Source: Imhoffiella purpurea
Lineage (GTDB): Bacteria > Pseudomonadota > Gammaproteobacteria > Chromatiales > Chromatiaceae
Reading direction: 5' to 3'
Length of the DNA: 64,000 bases
NCBI RefSeq assembly: GCF_000585215.1
Contig: NZ_AONC01000001.1
Span: 33,545-97,544, forward strand
Shown here piece after piece: positions 31,141-39,372 of this stretch; position 1 is the stretch's first letter, and each line of letters begins with the position of its first letter. Both the position numbers and the translations under genes were made by a program. The notes under the pieces were generated by a model, which made no database searches, was not told the origin of the DNA, and saw only the letters and a program-made list of their open reading frames with translations.

Positions 31141-31881
31141 ATGAACGCAAATCCAATCCGCGCCGCCGTCGTCCTTGGCGCAGTCACCATGAGTGCAGGC
31201 GCCTTCCAGGTCGCGCTCGCCGAGGGCGAGGGGCCGCATTCCGTCAGCGCCAACATCGGCGCGGTCAGCAACTACATCTGGCGCGGTCAGACCCAGACCG
31301 ACGATCAGCCCGCGATCCAGGGCGGCATCGACTATGCCCACAGCAGCGGCTTCTCGGCCGGCACCTGGGTCTCCAACGTCGACTTCGAGGACGCCTACGG
31401 CAACGACACCAACTACGAGTGGGACCTCTACGCTGGCTTCGGGCAGTCCATCACCGATGACTTCAGCTACGATCTGAACGTCATCTACTACGCCTATCCG
31501 GACGCTCGTGACTCCGATTTCGCCGAGGTCGGCGCCGGCGTCAGCTACAAGTGGCTCAGTGCCGGTATCGCCTACACCTTCTACGGTCAGGCGGACGATG
31601 TTCCGGGCGTCGACAATGGCGACGCGACCTTCGACGAAGGCGATCTCTACTACCATGCCGCGCTCGACTTCGCGCTCCCCTACGAGTTGGGCCTGAACCT
31701 GCATGGCGGCTACTACGACTTCCGCTACAACGACGGCGGCAACGACTACGGTCACTGGGGTGTTTCGGTGAGCCGCGAGGCCGGCGAGTTCGGCACCTTC
31801 AGCTTCAACTACGATCAGATCGGCCGTGAGACCTACGACGATGATCCGAAGATCTGGATCGGCTGGAACAAGGAATTTTGA
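31141..31881 (+). CDS. TorF-family putative outer-membrane porin
   Basis: A 246-residue exported beta-barrel protein. A signal peptide ends at about residue 27 (QVALA, then EGEGP). The mature part alternates aromatic beta strands, opening with SANIGAVSNYIWRGQTQTDD and ending KIWIGWNKEF with a terminal phenylalanine, the mark of outer-membrane barrels. This is the TorF (gcw_chp, TIGR02001-like) family, of unproven substrate. It is the first gene behind the sigma-54 promoter and precedes glnK by 76 bases, suggesting a role in solute entry under nitrogen limitation. Confidence 0.88.
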   Translation: MNANPIRAAVVLGAVTMSAGAFQVALAEGEGPHSVSANIGAVSNYIWRGQTQTDDQPAIQGGIDYAHSSGFSAGTWVSNVDFEDAYGNDTNYEWDLYAGFGQSITDDFSYDLNVIYYAYPDARDSDFAEVGAGVSYKWLSAGIAYTFYGQADDVPGVDNGDATFDEGDLYYHAALDFALPYELGLNLHGGYYDFRYNDGGNDYGHWGVSVSREAGEFGTFSFNYDQIGRETYDDDPKIWIGWNKEF

Positions 31882-31951
31882 TCGCTGCGCATCCCGCGCC
31901 TTGAACCAATAGGCCATAGTATCCCGCGCTTTGGTCTCATCCAGGAGCTAA

Positions 31952-32296
<345 letters not shown>

Positions 32297-32318
32297 TACG
32301 GACTGGGAGACGTAAACG

Positions 32319-33632
32319 GTGAAATCGATTCGCAACCTGAGCCTCGCAAAGCCCCTGTCCGCGGTTTTGCTGACCTTCATGCCCCTCCTGGCCTTCGGTC
32401 AGGACGAGCCGGCACTGAGCAGCGGCGACACCGCATGGATGCTGACCGCGACCGCCTTGGTCCTCTTCATGACCATTCCCGGTCTCTCGCTCTTCTACGC
32501 CGGCCTGGTGCGCTCCAAGAACGTGCTGTCCGTGCTCATGCAGTGCTTCGCCATCACCTGCATGATGAGCATCCTCTGGGCGTTCTATGCCTATAGCATG
32601 GCCTTTACCGACGGCGGGTCCATGAACGCCTGGGTCGGCAGTCTGGACAAGATGTTCCTTTCCGGGGTCACGGTCGACGCCATGTCCGGCTCCATCCCCG
32701 AGTCGCTCTTCATGACCTTCCAGATGACCTTCGCGATCATCACCCCGGCACTCATCGTCGGCGCCTTCGCCGAGCGCATGAAGTTCTCCGCCATGCTGAT
32801 CTTCATGGCCCTCTGGGTGACCCTGGTCTATGCCCCCATCGCCCACTGGGTCTGGGGCGGCGGCTGGGTCGGCGAGATGGGTGCGCTGGACTTCGCCGGC
32901 GGTACCGTCGTTCACATCAACGCGGGCGTCGCCGCGCTCATGGCCGCGCTGGTGCTCGGCAAGCGCAAGGGCTATCCGACCACCGCCATGCCTCCGCACA
33001 ACCTGGGCCTGACCGTGATGGGCGCCTCCATGCTGTGGGTCGGCTGGTTCGGCTTCAACGCGGGTTCCGAGCTGGCCGCCGACGGTACCGCCGGCATGGC
33101 CATGACGGTCACCCAGCTGGCCACCGCCGCCGCGGCACTGACCTGGATGTTCGCCGAGTGGATCAGCCACGGCAAGCCGTCCGTCCTGGGTATCGCCACC
33201 GGCGCCGTCGCCGGTCTGGTCGCCATCACCCCGGCATCCGGCACCGCCGGTCCCATGGGCGCCATCGTCATCGGCTTCTCCGGCGCGCTCTTCGCCTTCA
33301 TCGCCTCGACCAAGGTCAAGCACTGGCTCGGCTATGACGACTCGCTCGACGTCTGGGGCGTGCACGGCGTGGCCGGTATCGTCGGCGCCATCCTGACCGG
33401 CGTCTTCGCCGACGCCAGCCTGGGCGGCTCCGGCCTGGCCGACGGTATGAGCATCGGCGGCCAGGTCTGGATCCAGTTCCTGTCGGTCATGGCGACTCTG
33501 GTCTACGGCGGCGTGGTCAGCCTGCTCATCCTTCTGGTCCTGAAGGCCACGATCGGTCTGCGCGTGACCGAAGAGCAAGAGACCGAAGGTCTCGACCTCT
33601 CGCAGCACGACGAGCGCGGCTACATCCTCTAA
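32319..33632 (+). CDS. amtB: Ammonium transporter AmtB
   Basis: A 437-residue protein with a signal peptide (cleavage near AFG-Q28) and eleven predicted membrane helices. Family features are FYAGLVRSKNVLS, the ALDFAGGTVVHINAGVAAL segment with the first pore histidine, and DVWGVHGVAGIVGAI near residue 345 with the second. The GTG start at 32319 has GGGAG ten bases upstream. It transports ammonium across the inner membrane and is gated by GlnK, encoded just upstream. A clear terminator follows. Confidence 0.96.
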   Translation: MKSIRNLSLAKPLSAVLLTFMPLLAFGQDEPALSSGDTAWMLTATALVLFMTIPGLSLFYAGLVRSKNVLSVLMQCFAITCMMSILWAFYAYSMAFTDGGSMNAWVGSLDKMFLSGVTVDAMSGSIPESLFMTFQMTFAIITPALIVGAFAERMKFSAMLIFMALWVTLVYAPIAHWVWGGGWVGEMGALDFAGGTVVHINAGVAALMAALVLGKRKGYPTTAMPPHNLGLTVMGASMLWVGWFGFNAGSELAADGTAGMAMTVTQLATAAAALTWMFAEWISHGKPSVLGIATGAVAGLVAITPASGTAGPMGAIVIGFSGALFAFIASTKVKHWLGYDDSLDVWGVHGVAGIVGAILTGVFADASLGGSGLADGMSIGGQVWIQFLSVMATLVYGGVVSLLILLVLKATIGLRVTEEQETEGLDLSQHDERGYIL

Positions 33633-33660
33633 GCCGCTTTCTCGCTCATCCCTGCGACTC

Positions 33661-33693
33661 GACGGCTGGCCTCTCGGTCAGCCGTCTTTCGTT
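33661..33693 (+). terminator. Intrinsic terminator after amtB
   Basis: GACGGCTGGCC (33661-33671) pairs with GGTCAGCCGTC (33676-33686) over 11 positions with one G-T pair and a four-base loop, followed by the T-rich TTTCGTT. It ends the torF-glnK-amtB transcript. Confidence 0.8.
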
Positions 33694-33766
33694 CCGCTCC
33701 TCGCCCCTCCCGACCATCCTGCTGTGCGATGGCCGCTCGGCCTCATATCCAGGCTGATCGCTTTGA

Positions 33767-34000
33767 TCGTCCAAGTCGCCGAAGTACCTGCGTGGGCATG
33801 TGTTGTCGCTCGCGTTATTCCGCGCACTGGACGGCATTCTCAACGCCTTCGACTCCAAGCTCCCCAAGGGGCGGGTCGAGGCAGCGAAAGGGCAGATCCA
33901 GGCCGCCAAGGCCAAGGCGCGAGACTATGGCACGGTCGGCCATCTCATCACCACTGCATATCTCGTCGCCGGAAAGCTCACGGCATTGCCGGCCAATCCC
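33767..34000 (+). pseudogene. Remnant of an ISL3-type transposase, C-terminal fragment
   Basis: An open stretch, preceded in frame by stop codons at 33755 and 33764, encodes about 78 residues resembling the C-terminus of ISL3-family transposases. These include LSLALFRALDGILNAFDSKL, then KGRVEAAKGQIQAAKAKAR with the glutamate that would be the last acid of the DDE triad, then GHLITTAYLVAGKL. The rest of the gene and both terminal repeats are missing, so it cannot move. It marks the left edge of an acquired segment that also holds the acetyltransferase gene. The frame runs to a stop at 34036. The flanking bases 33694-33766 and 34001-34097 show nothing else. Confidence 0.65.
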
Positions 34001-34097
34001 TTCAGAAACCCCCCGTGCGCTCGGTCGATGGTATGAATCAGATGCCTCCATGCCGGTTATCCACGCCAATCGCAAGAGAGCCGCGTATTGTTCGCCC

Positions 34098-34619
34098 TCA
34101 CCAAATATCTCCTTTTCTCCATTCGCATGAAAGGCTGCTGTTGAGATCTAAATCCCCAGTTAGTGGAAGCCGGTAGATCATCACTTGTTCATCGGGCGTT
34201 TCAATCTGCTCTCCATGCAGACTGCGATAAAAGAGTGGCCCCTTCCATAGCTCCCACCCAAGGCGCGAGTAAAACGACTCCTCTGAAGGTGAAAGTGCAG
34301 CTAAATCAAACGAATTCAGCAGCTTCGGAATTGCGCTCATGATCTTGGAGCCAAACCCTTGGCCTTGCAGCTCTGGAAGCACGGCGACTGCTTCGACAAA
34401 TGCTGTTCTGAATGAGCGATCATTTGTTTGAAGATTCCGGTTGATGTATAAAGCATGCGCTATAAGGCGCTCTTCTATGAATCCAAGGAGGTGCGTCGCT
34501 GGGCCAAGTTCGTCCAGTATTTCCTCATACTGTTCTTCGTAAGCCTCAGTGCATAGTCGAATAAGCTCATCCTTTAGTGCTGTGGAAAGATTGGAGCTAG
34601 GCTTGATTTCGATTTTCAT
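34098..34619 (-). CDS. GNAT acetyltransferase resembling aminoglycoside 2'-N-acetyltransferase AAC(2')
   Basis: A 173-residue GNAT protein. The acetyl-CoA loop is LPELQGQGFGSKIM. The C-terminal half follows the AAC(2') pattern: LAALSPSEESFYSRLGWELW, KGPLF, a PDEQVMIYRLP strand and the closing SLSCEWRKGDIW, comparable to the CDFRGGDQW end of AAC(2')-Ia. AAC(2') enzymes acetylate the 2'-amino group of aminoglycosides, or peptidoglycan in some hosts; activity here is not shown. Base composition is well below the neighbours (28 of 60 G+C at 34141-34200 against 40 of 60 at 33001-33060), supporting acquisition. The ATG at 34619 matches the family N-terminus. Confidence 0.8.
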   Translation of the reverse strand: MKIEIKPSSNLSTALKDELIRLCTEAYEEQYEEILDELGPATHLLGFIEERLIAHALYINRNLQTNDRSFRTAFVEAVAVLPELQGQGFGSKIMSAIPKLLNSFDLAALSPSEESFYSRLGWELWKGPLFYRSLHGEQIETPDEQVMIYRLPLTGDLDLNSSLSCEWRKGDIW

Positions 34620-34724
34620 TGTACGTAGGTACGCAATTGATTGACGTGAAGGCAATGTCCGCGGCACGTGCACTTATACACCCAGGAAATCCGTGCCGGA
34701 ATTTTCTTGGAAACAACAGCATGG

Positions 34725-34739
34725 TGGCAGTTCGTTTGC
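34725..34739 (+). promoter_or_regulatory. Sigma-54-like promoter upstream of cowN
   Basis: TGGCAG-N5-TTGC with GG at 34726-34727 and GC at 34738-34739, ten bases between, matches the -24/-12 pattern (TGGCAC-N5-TTGC) at all positions but one. It points toward cowN, whose start is about 225 bases further on. No NifA-type upstream element was found above it. The rest of the gap 34620-34974 has no recognisable gene. Confidence 0.5.
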
Positions 34740-34839
34740 GGGCGTTCATCCTCATCGAAGAGCGCGCGCAACCCTGTCCGTCCGCTCGAGGTGGGGGTGC
34801 GAAGTGTCATGGAAAGCTGGCAAGCATCCTGCTTCGTGA

Positions 34840-34869
34840 ATCTAGGCTGAACCCAGAATCAGCCTAGAT
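34840..34869. repeat. Perfect 11-bp inverted repeat upstream of cowN
   Basis: ATCTAGGCTGA (34840-34850) is the exact reverse complement of TCAGCCTAGAT (34859-34869) with an eight-base loop. It could be a terminator, a leader hairpin in the cowN transcript, or a mobile-element end. No T-run follows immediately on either strand. Confidence 0.55.
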
Positions 34870-34974
34870 GGAATCGTTCAATCTTTTGAAATCAGCCGCT
34901 TGTAATGTCTGCCCGCCGATCGTGAGGGATGGGTCGCGGGGGCCTTTGTCGGGTCTCTGACATGACAGCTCCCA

Positions 34975-35280
34975 ATGAGGTATCCAGAGGTGCAATCCAC
35001 TGCCGCAAAAGTCGACCGCTATGTCACGTTCGAGGGGATCGAGTGTGACGACTATGCCCGCCAGGTCGTCGTCTATATCCGCGACTGTCTCGCCGACGGC
35101 GATCGGCCGTCTGCCTGGCAAGACTATTTCGAGCGGAAACTGATCGAGAACGCGGGGATGGGGCAGGACGAGCTCTTTCTCGTCGGCAGTCAGGTCAATT
35201 ATATCCGCGAGCTCTTCGAGCACTACCAGCACGCCGAGGGGCTGGATCTGCTCGACAAGATCGAGGAGGAGTGCTGCTGA
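34975..35280 (+). CDS. cowN: N2-fixation sustaining protein CowN
   Basis: A 101-residue protein matching CowN. The family features are VDRYVTFEGIECDDYAR near the N-terminus, DELFLVGSQVNYIRELFEHY in the middle and the invariant ending LLDKIEEECC. CowN protects molybdenum nitrogenase from inhibition by carbon monoxide, so its presence indicates a nitrogen-fixing organism, though no nif gene lies in the window. ATG 34975 and GTG 34990 are both possible starts; GTG 34990 has GAGG nine bases upstream. It converges on lipB. Confidence 0.9.
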   Translation: MRYPEVQSTAAKVDRYVTFEGIECDDYARQVVVYIRDCLADGDRPSAWQDYFERKLIENAGMGQDELFLVGSQVNYIRELFEHYQHAEGLDLLDKIEEECC

Positions 35281-35300
35281 GTCTCGCCGATCGAGTCAGG

Positions 35301-35966
35301 TCATTTCGGGCGGACCTGGCCCAGCATGCGCAGGTCGAAGACCTTTCCCAGGGTCGCGATCAGCGCGTTGCCGGCGTCGGCGACCGATACGCCCGACACC
35401 AGGTCCGAGATCTGCGTCATCGCCAGCCCGGCGTAGCCGCAGGGGTTGATGCGGCGAAAGGGCTCCAGATCCATCGACACGTTGAGGGAGAGTCCGTGAT
35501 AGCTGCAGCCGTTGCGGATCCGCAGCCCCAGCGAGGCGATCTTGGCGTCGGCGACATAGACGCCGGGGGCGTCCTGGCGGCGTGCGGCATCGATTCCGTA
35601 GCTGTCGAGCAGCTCGATGACCGACTGTTCCAGCATGTTCACGAACCGCTTGACCCCGAAGCCGATGCGTCTGAGATCGAGCAGCATGTAGGCGACCAGC
35701 TGCCCGGGTCCGTGGTAGGTCACCTGTCCGCCCCGATCCACCTGGATGACCGGGATGTCGCCCGGGTCGAGCAGATGTTCGCGGCGGCCGGCCTGGCCGA
35801 GCGTGAAGACCGGCGGATGCTCGAGGAGCCAGATTTCGTCCAGCGTGTCCGGGGCGCGGCTGTCGGTGAAGCGGCGCATCGCCTCGAGCGTGTCCCCGTA
35901 ATCCTGGAGGCCGGGCAGTCGTCTGAGCAGGAATGGATGCGGATTGTCGCAGAGGGTGTCGGTCAC
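35301..35966 (-). CDS. lipB: Octanoyl-[ACP]-protein transferase LipB
   Basis: A 221-residue enzyme moving octanoate from acyl carrier protein to lipoyl domains, the first step of lipoate synthesis. Seen are [20 protein letters not shown], the catalytic lysine in [13 protein letters not shown], and the cysteine in [13 protein letters not shown]. The GTG start overlaps the stop of the preceding YbeD-like gene as GTGA, so the two are coupled. lipA, the usual downstream partner, is not here; cowN faces it instead. Confidence 0.95.
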   Translation of the reverse strand: MTDTLCDNPHPFLLRRLPGLQDYGDTLEAMRRFTDSRAPDTLDEIWLLEHPPVFTLGQAGRREHLLDPGDIPVIQVDRGGQVTYHGPGQLVAYMLLDLRRIGFGVKRFVNMLEQSVIELLDSYGIDAARRQDAPGVYVADAKIASLGLRIRNGCSYHGLSLNVSMDLEPFRRINPCGYAGLAMTQISDLVSGVSVADAGNALIATLGKVFDLRMLGQVRPK

Positions 35967-36238
35967 AGCGCCCACACCACCAGCTCGTGGGCGGTGAGCT
36001 CCTGGTAGATGGCGTCGAGCTGAGGCTTGCTGTGGGCCTCGATCACCACGGTCACGGCAATCCATTTGCCGCCTCGGCTGGGGCGCGTCGAGATCTGCGC
36101 ATCGTCGAATCCGGGGGCATGTCTGGAGACGATCTCGATCACGGCGGTCTCGAGACCGCTCTCGGCCTTGCCCATCGCCTTGATGGGGAAACGGCACGGG
36201 AATTCGAGCAGGGTCTCTTCGGTTTCAGATTCGGCCAA
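35963..36238 (-). CDS. DUF493 (YbeD-like) protein
   Basis: A 91-residue ferredoxin-fold protein of the YbeD family, recognised by [13 protein letters not shown] and the [18 protein letters not shown] strand pair. The function is unknown; an ACT-like regulatory role near lipB has been suggested for the family. The start is TTG at 36238, chosen because AGAGGAGG lies about seven bases upstream, the best ribosome site in this operon. It overlaps the aminotransferase gene by 14 bases and lipB by four. Confidence 0.88.
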   Translation of the reverse strand: MAESETEETLLEFPCRFPIKAMGKAESGLETAVIEIVSRHAPGFDDAQISTRPSRGGKWIAVTVVIEAHSKPQLDAIYQELTAHELVVWAL

Positions 36239-37103
36239 GGCGCACCTCCTCTTTGTATTGCTGATAGAGCGCGTCCATGCGTTGCCACATGGGGCCGGGT
36301 CGTCCGTTGCCAACCGGCTGGCCGTCGAGCCGGGTGACCGGAAGTACCTCGCGGGTCGAACTGCTCAGCCAGATCTCGTCGGCCTCCCTCAGATCGTCGA
36401 TCGGGATCTGGGTCTCGAGAAATTCCAAGTCGTGCTCCCTGGCGAGCGCGAGCGCGAGCTGGCGGGTGACGCCGGTCAGGAGCAGATGACCGGTCGGCGG
36501 CGTGATCAGACGGCCCCGGTGCACCATGAAGACGTTCGAGACGGCGCCTTCGGTCACCATGCCGTCGCGGACCATGATGGCCTCGAGCGCGCCCTCGTCC
36601 TCGGCCTCGCGGCGCATCATGACTGCTGCGAGCAGGGAGATGGATTTGATCTCGCCGCGCAGCCAGCGGATGTCCGGCCGGGTGATGCAGGTGACGCCTT
36701 GGGTGGCGATCTCGGGCCGGCGCGGCTTGATCGGGTTGGCGACGGCGAAGACCGTCGGCTCGACATCCTCCGGGCAGAGGTGATCGCGCACGGGCGCGAC
36801 GCCGCGGGTCACCTGGAGATAGACCGACTGATCCGGGGCTGGAGGCGCGCCGATCAGGCGGCGCATCACCGAACGCCACGACTCGCGGCTGAGCGGGTTG
36901 CGCAGACGGATGGCGTCCAGACTGGAGTCCAGCCGGTCGAGATGCGGCTCCAGCCCGAGGAAATGCCCGCCGTAGCTGGGGACCACCTCGTAGACGCCGT
37001 CGCCGAATAGAAAGCCCCGATCCATGATCGGGATCCTGGCCTGATCGGCCGGAATGAACTGGCCGTTGAGGTAGACCTGAGCCTCGTTATTGTCTGCGTT
37101 CAC
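36225..37103 (-). CDS. dat: D-amino acid aminotransferase (PLP fold type IV)
   Basis: A 292-residue fold-type IV aminotransferase, with QVYLNGQFIPADQARIPIMD at the N-terminus, DRGFLFGDGVYEVV, and the pyridoxal-phosphate lysine in GEIKSISLLAAVMM. The TEGAVSNVFMV segment is also diagnostic. Enzymes of this type make D-alanine and D-glutamate for peptidoglycan, fitting its place between dacA and lipB. Branched-chain or aminodeoxychorismate activity is a less likely alternative. A GTG start at 37103 is used. Confidence 0.9.
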   Translation of the reverse strand: MNADNNEAQVYLNGQFIPADQARIPIMDRGFLFGDGVYEVVPSYGGHFLGLEPHLDRLDSSLDAIRLRNPLSRESWRSVMRRLIGAPPAPDQSVYLQVTRGVAPVRDHLCPEDVEPTVFAVANPIKPRRPEIATQGVTCITRPDIRWLRGEIKSISLLAAVMMRREAEDEGALEAIMVRDGMVTEGAVSNVFMVHRGRLITPPTGHLLLTGVTRQLALALAREHDLEFLETQIPIDDLREADEIWLSSSTREVLPVTRLDGQPVGNGRPGPMWQRMDALYQQYKEEVRLGRI

Positions 37104-37200
37104 GATGCGTTCGATTCGATCGGTTGTCTGTCGCCTATGCCCCCGGGCCGTCCGGGTCACCGAACCGACCGAGTGCAGCCCGACGCCGCGCGGTGCGGCC

Positions 37201-38340
37201 TCAGAACATCTGCAATACGCTGTCCTTGGCCTTGCGCCAGAGCCCGCCCTCGGGCACGTCCTGCAGTGCGACCAGAGGTGCGCGGATGATCTCGTTCTCG
37301 CCCAGGGTCACCACGATATCGCCGATACGGGTGCCCTTGGCGATGGGCGCGTTGAGCTCGGCGGTCTTTTCGAGGCGCGCGCTCAGTCGGCTGTAGGATC
37401 CGCGTGGAATGGTGGCGACGACATCGGCCTCGGGTCCGACTGGAAGCGTCTCCTGTTGGCCATACCAGACGCGCAGGTTCTCGATCGGCTGATCGGCCGG
37501 ATAGAGGCTGTGACTCTCGAAATAGCGGAATCCCCAGTTCAGTAGAGCCAGACTGGCCTGGGCCCTGGCATTGGGGCTGGCGGCTCCCATGACGACCGAC
37601 ACCAGCCGCATGTCGTCGCGCTTGGCCGAGCCGACCAGACAGTAGCCGGCGGCGTTGGTGTGACCCGTCTTGACGCCGTCGGCCGAGGGGTCGCGCTTCA
37701 GCAATGGGTTGCGGTTCGGCTGGGTGATCTCGTTGTATGTGAACTCCTTGGAGCCGTACCAGCTGTAGAAGTCGGGAAATTCGCGGATCAGGGCCATGGT
37801 GACCTTGGCCAGATCGCGCGCGGTCGTGTAGAGATCGGGATCGGGCAGGCCGTTGGGGTTGGTGAAATGGGTGTTCTCCATCCCGAGCCGTTTGGCATTC
37901 GCGTTCATGAGGTTGGCGAAGGCCTCGGTGCTGCCGGCGACGTGTTCGGCCAGCGCGACGCTGGCGTCGTTGCCGGATTGGATGATCATCCCCTTCAGCA
38001 GGTCCTCGACGCTGACCTGCGTGCCGACCTCGATGAACATGCGCGAACCGCCGGTGCGCCAGGCCTTTTCGCTGACCAGGACCTGATCGGTCAGGCCGAT
38101 GCGCCCCGCTGCGATCTCGCGAAAGACCACATAGGCGGTCATGATCTTGGTCAGGCTGGCCGGTTCGAGTCTCTCGTCGGCGTTGTTCTCGGCCAGTACC
38201 TTGCCGCTGTTGAAATCGACGAGCAGATAGCCCTTGGCGGCGACTTCCGGAGCTGGCTGGGCCGGGGCCGCGATCACGGCCGACAGTGGCAAGAGGCAAA
38301 CGAGCAGGAACGGCAGCGCGAGCTTCAATGCTGATTTCAT
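37201..38340 (-). CDS. dacA: D-alanyl-D-alanine carboxypeptidase (PBP5/6 family)
   Basis: A 379-residue periplasmic penicillin-binding protein. It has a signal peptide of about 25 residues, the serine active-site motif S62-L-T-K65, the S122-G-N124 triad and K224-T-G226, then a beta-rich C-terminal domain and a C-terminal amphipathic end that usually anchors to the inner membrane. It trims the terminal D-alanine of peptidoglycan stem peptides, limiting cross-linking. A 97-base gap separates it from the aminotransferase gene. Confidence 0.95.
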   Translation of the reverse strand: MKSALKLALPFLLVCLLPLSAVIAAPAQPAPEVAAKGYLLVDFNSGKVLAENNADERLEPASLTKIMTAYVVFREIAAGRIGLTDQVLVSEKAWRTGGSRMFIEVGTQVSVEDLLKGMIIQSGNDASVALAEHVAGSTEAFANLMNANAKRLGMENTHFTNPNGLPDPDLYTTARDLAKVTMALIREFPDFYSWYGSKEFTYNEITQPNRNPLLKRDPSADGVKTGHTNAAGYCLVGSAKRDDMRLVSVVMGAASPNARAQASLALLNWGFRYFESHSLYPADQPIENLRVWYGQQETLPVGPEADVVATIPRGSYSRLSARLEKTAELNAPIAKGTRIGDIVVTLGENEIIRAPLVALQDVPEGGLWRKAKDSVLQMF

Positions 38341-38422
38341 GGAAGGTCCGGGAATTTGGAATGGCGGGTCGATACCCAGCTATTCTAACCCTGCGGTTCG
38401 CGATTTGGCATCCGTCCCTGGC

Positions 38423-39346
38423 TCAGTTGCTCACCCTTCTGGGCCGCTCCAGGCCGAGGCTGGCCAGCCGTCGCGTCACCCGATCGGCGTCCTGCTCGGA
38501 GGCGAGTGGGCCGATGCGCACCCGATAGAGGGGCGTTTCTTCGGGTTGCGGGTCGATGACGCGAACCTGCTCGGCACCCAGTTGGCTGCCGAGTCGCAGA
38601 CGCAGCTTTTCGGCGTTCTCGAGCTGGCCGAAGGCGCCGATCTGGAGATACATGGGCCGAGTGCGCTGCGTTCGCGTCGCGTGCGCGGCCAGTGTCGTCG
38701 CGGCCCGTTGGGCGGGCCGCGGTGATCGAGGCGTCTGTTCGGCCAGGAAGGGGCCGGGATCCGATGCCGGGCGGCGCGGATCGATGGCGCGGACCTCGAC
38801 CATCGCGGTTCCCTTCTTGACCACGCCCAGCTTGACCGCCGCGGTGTAGGACAGGTCGATGATGCGCGATCCGTGGAAGGGGCCTCGATCGTTGATGCGG
38901 ATGACCACGCTGCGGCCGTTCTCCATGTTGGTCACCCTGGCATAGGTCGGCAGGGGCAGCGTCTTGTGCGCCGCCGTCATGGCGTTCATGTCGTAGATCT
39001 CGCCCGAACTGGTCTTGCGGCCGTGGAAGGGTCTGCCGTACCAGGAGGCGAGGCCGCGCTCGACGTGGCCCCGGCTGTTGCGTATCGGGTAATAGCGCTT
39101 GCCCCCGACCACGTAGGAGGACGGGTTGCCGGACGCGGCGAGCGGCTCGACCTTGGGGACCGCGTCGGGAATGCGGGCGATCCTGGCTGGGATCTCGTCG
39201 CCATCGGCGAGATCGCCCGTGCTGGAGCAGCCGCCGATTCCGGCCAGGGTGCCGACGCAGAGCAGGCAGGCCGCGATCCGAACTCCGAGCTCGATCTCAT
39301 TGGATTCCTGGCGTCTTCGGGGGGTAGCGGTCGGGTCGTGTCGCAT
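38423..39346 (-). CDS. rlpA: Septal ring lytic transglycosylase RlpA family lipoprotein
   Basis: A 307-residue lipoprotein. A lipobox-like IGGC places the lipidated cysteine at residue 40. The double-psi beta-barrel domain follows (ERGLASWYGRPFHGRKTSSG, INDRGPFHGSRIIDLSY with the catalytic-type residues). A C-terminal SPOR domain (about 228-305, YLQIGAFGQLENAEKLRLRL) binds denuded glycan at the division site. It acts on peptidoglycan at the outer-membrane face. The operon position between mltB and dacA is standard. Confidence 0.94.
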   Translation of the reverse strand: MRHDPTATPRRRQESNEIELGVRIAACLLCVGTLAGIGGCSSTGDLADGDEIPARIARIPDAVPKVEPLAASGNPSSYVVGGKRYYPIRNSRGHVERGLASWYGRPFHGRKTSSGEIYDMNAMTAAHKTLPLPTYARVTNMENGRSVVIRINDRGPFHGSRIIDLSYTAAVKLGVVKKGTAMVEVRAIDPRRPASDPGPFLAEQTPRSPRPAQRAATTLAAHATRTQRTRPMYLQIGAFGQLENAEKLRLRLGSQLGAEQVRVIDPQPEETPLYRVRIGPLASEQDADRVTRRLASLGLERPRRVSN

Positions 39347-39372
39347 CGTGGTCGGTCTCTGGGTCGGGGCGA

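Noticed and set aside
34619..34867. An 82-residue plus-strand frame between the acetyltransferase and cowN
   Set aside because: No ribosome site, no recognisable motif, and it runs through the hairpin; not supported as a gene.
34947..34962. TGT-N4-T-N5-ACA, the NifA enhancer pattern
   Set aside because: It lies 12 bases before the cowN start codon and downstream of the sigma-54-like site, the wrong place for an enhancer; chance is likely.
34864..35232. A 122-residue minus-strand frame overlapping cowN
   Set aside because: cowN on the plus strand matches a known family to its last residues, and the antisense frame has no motif.
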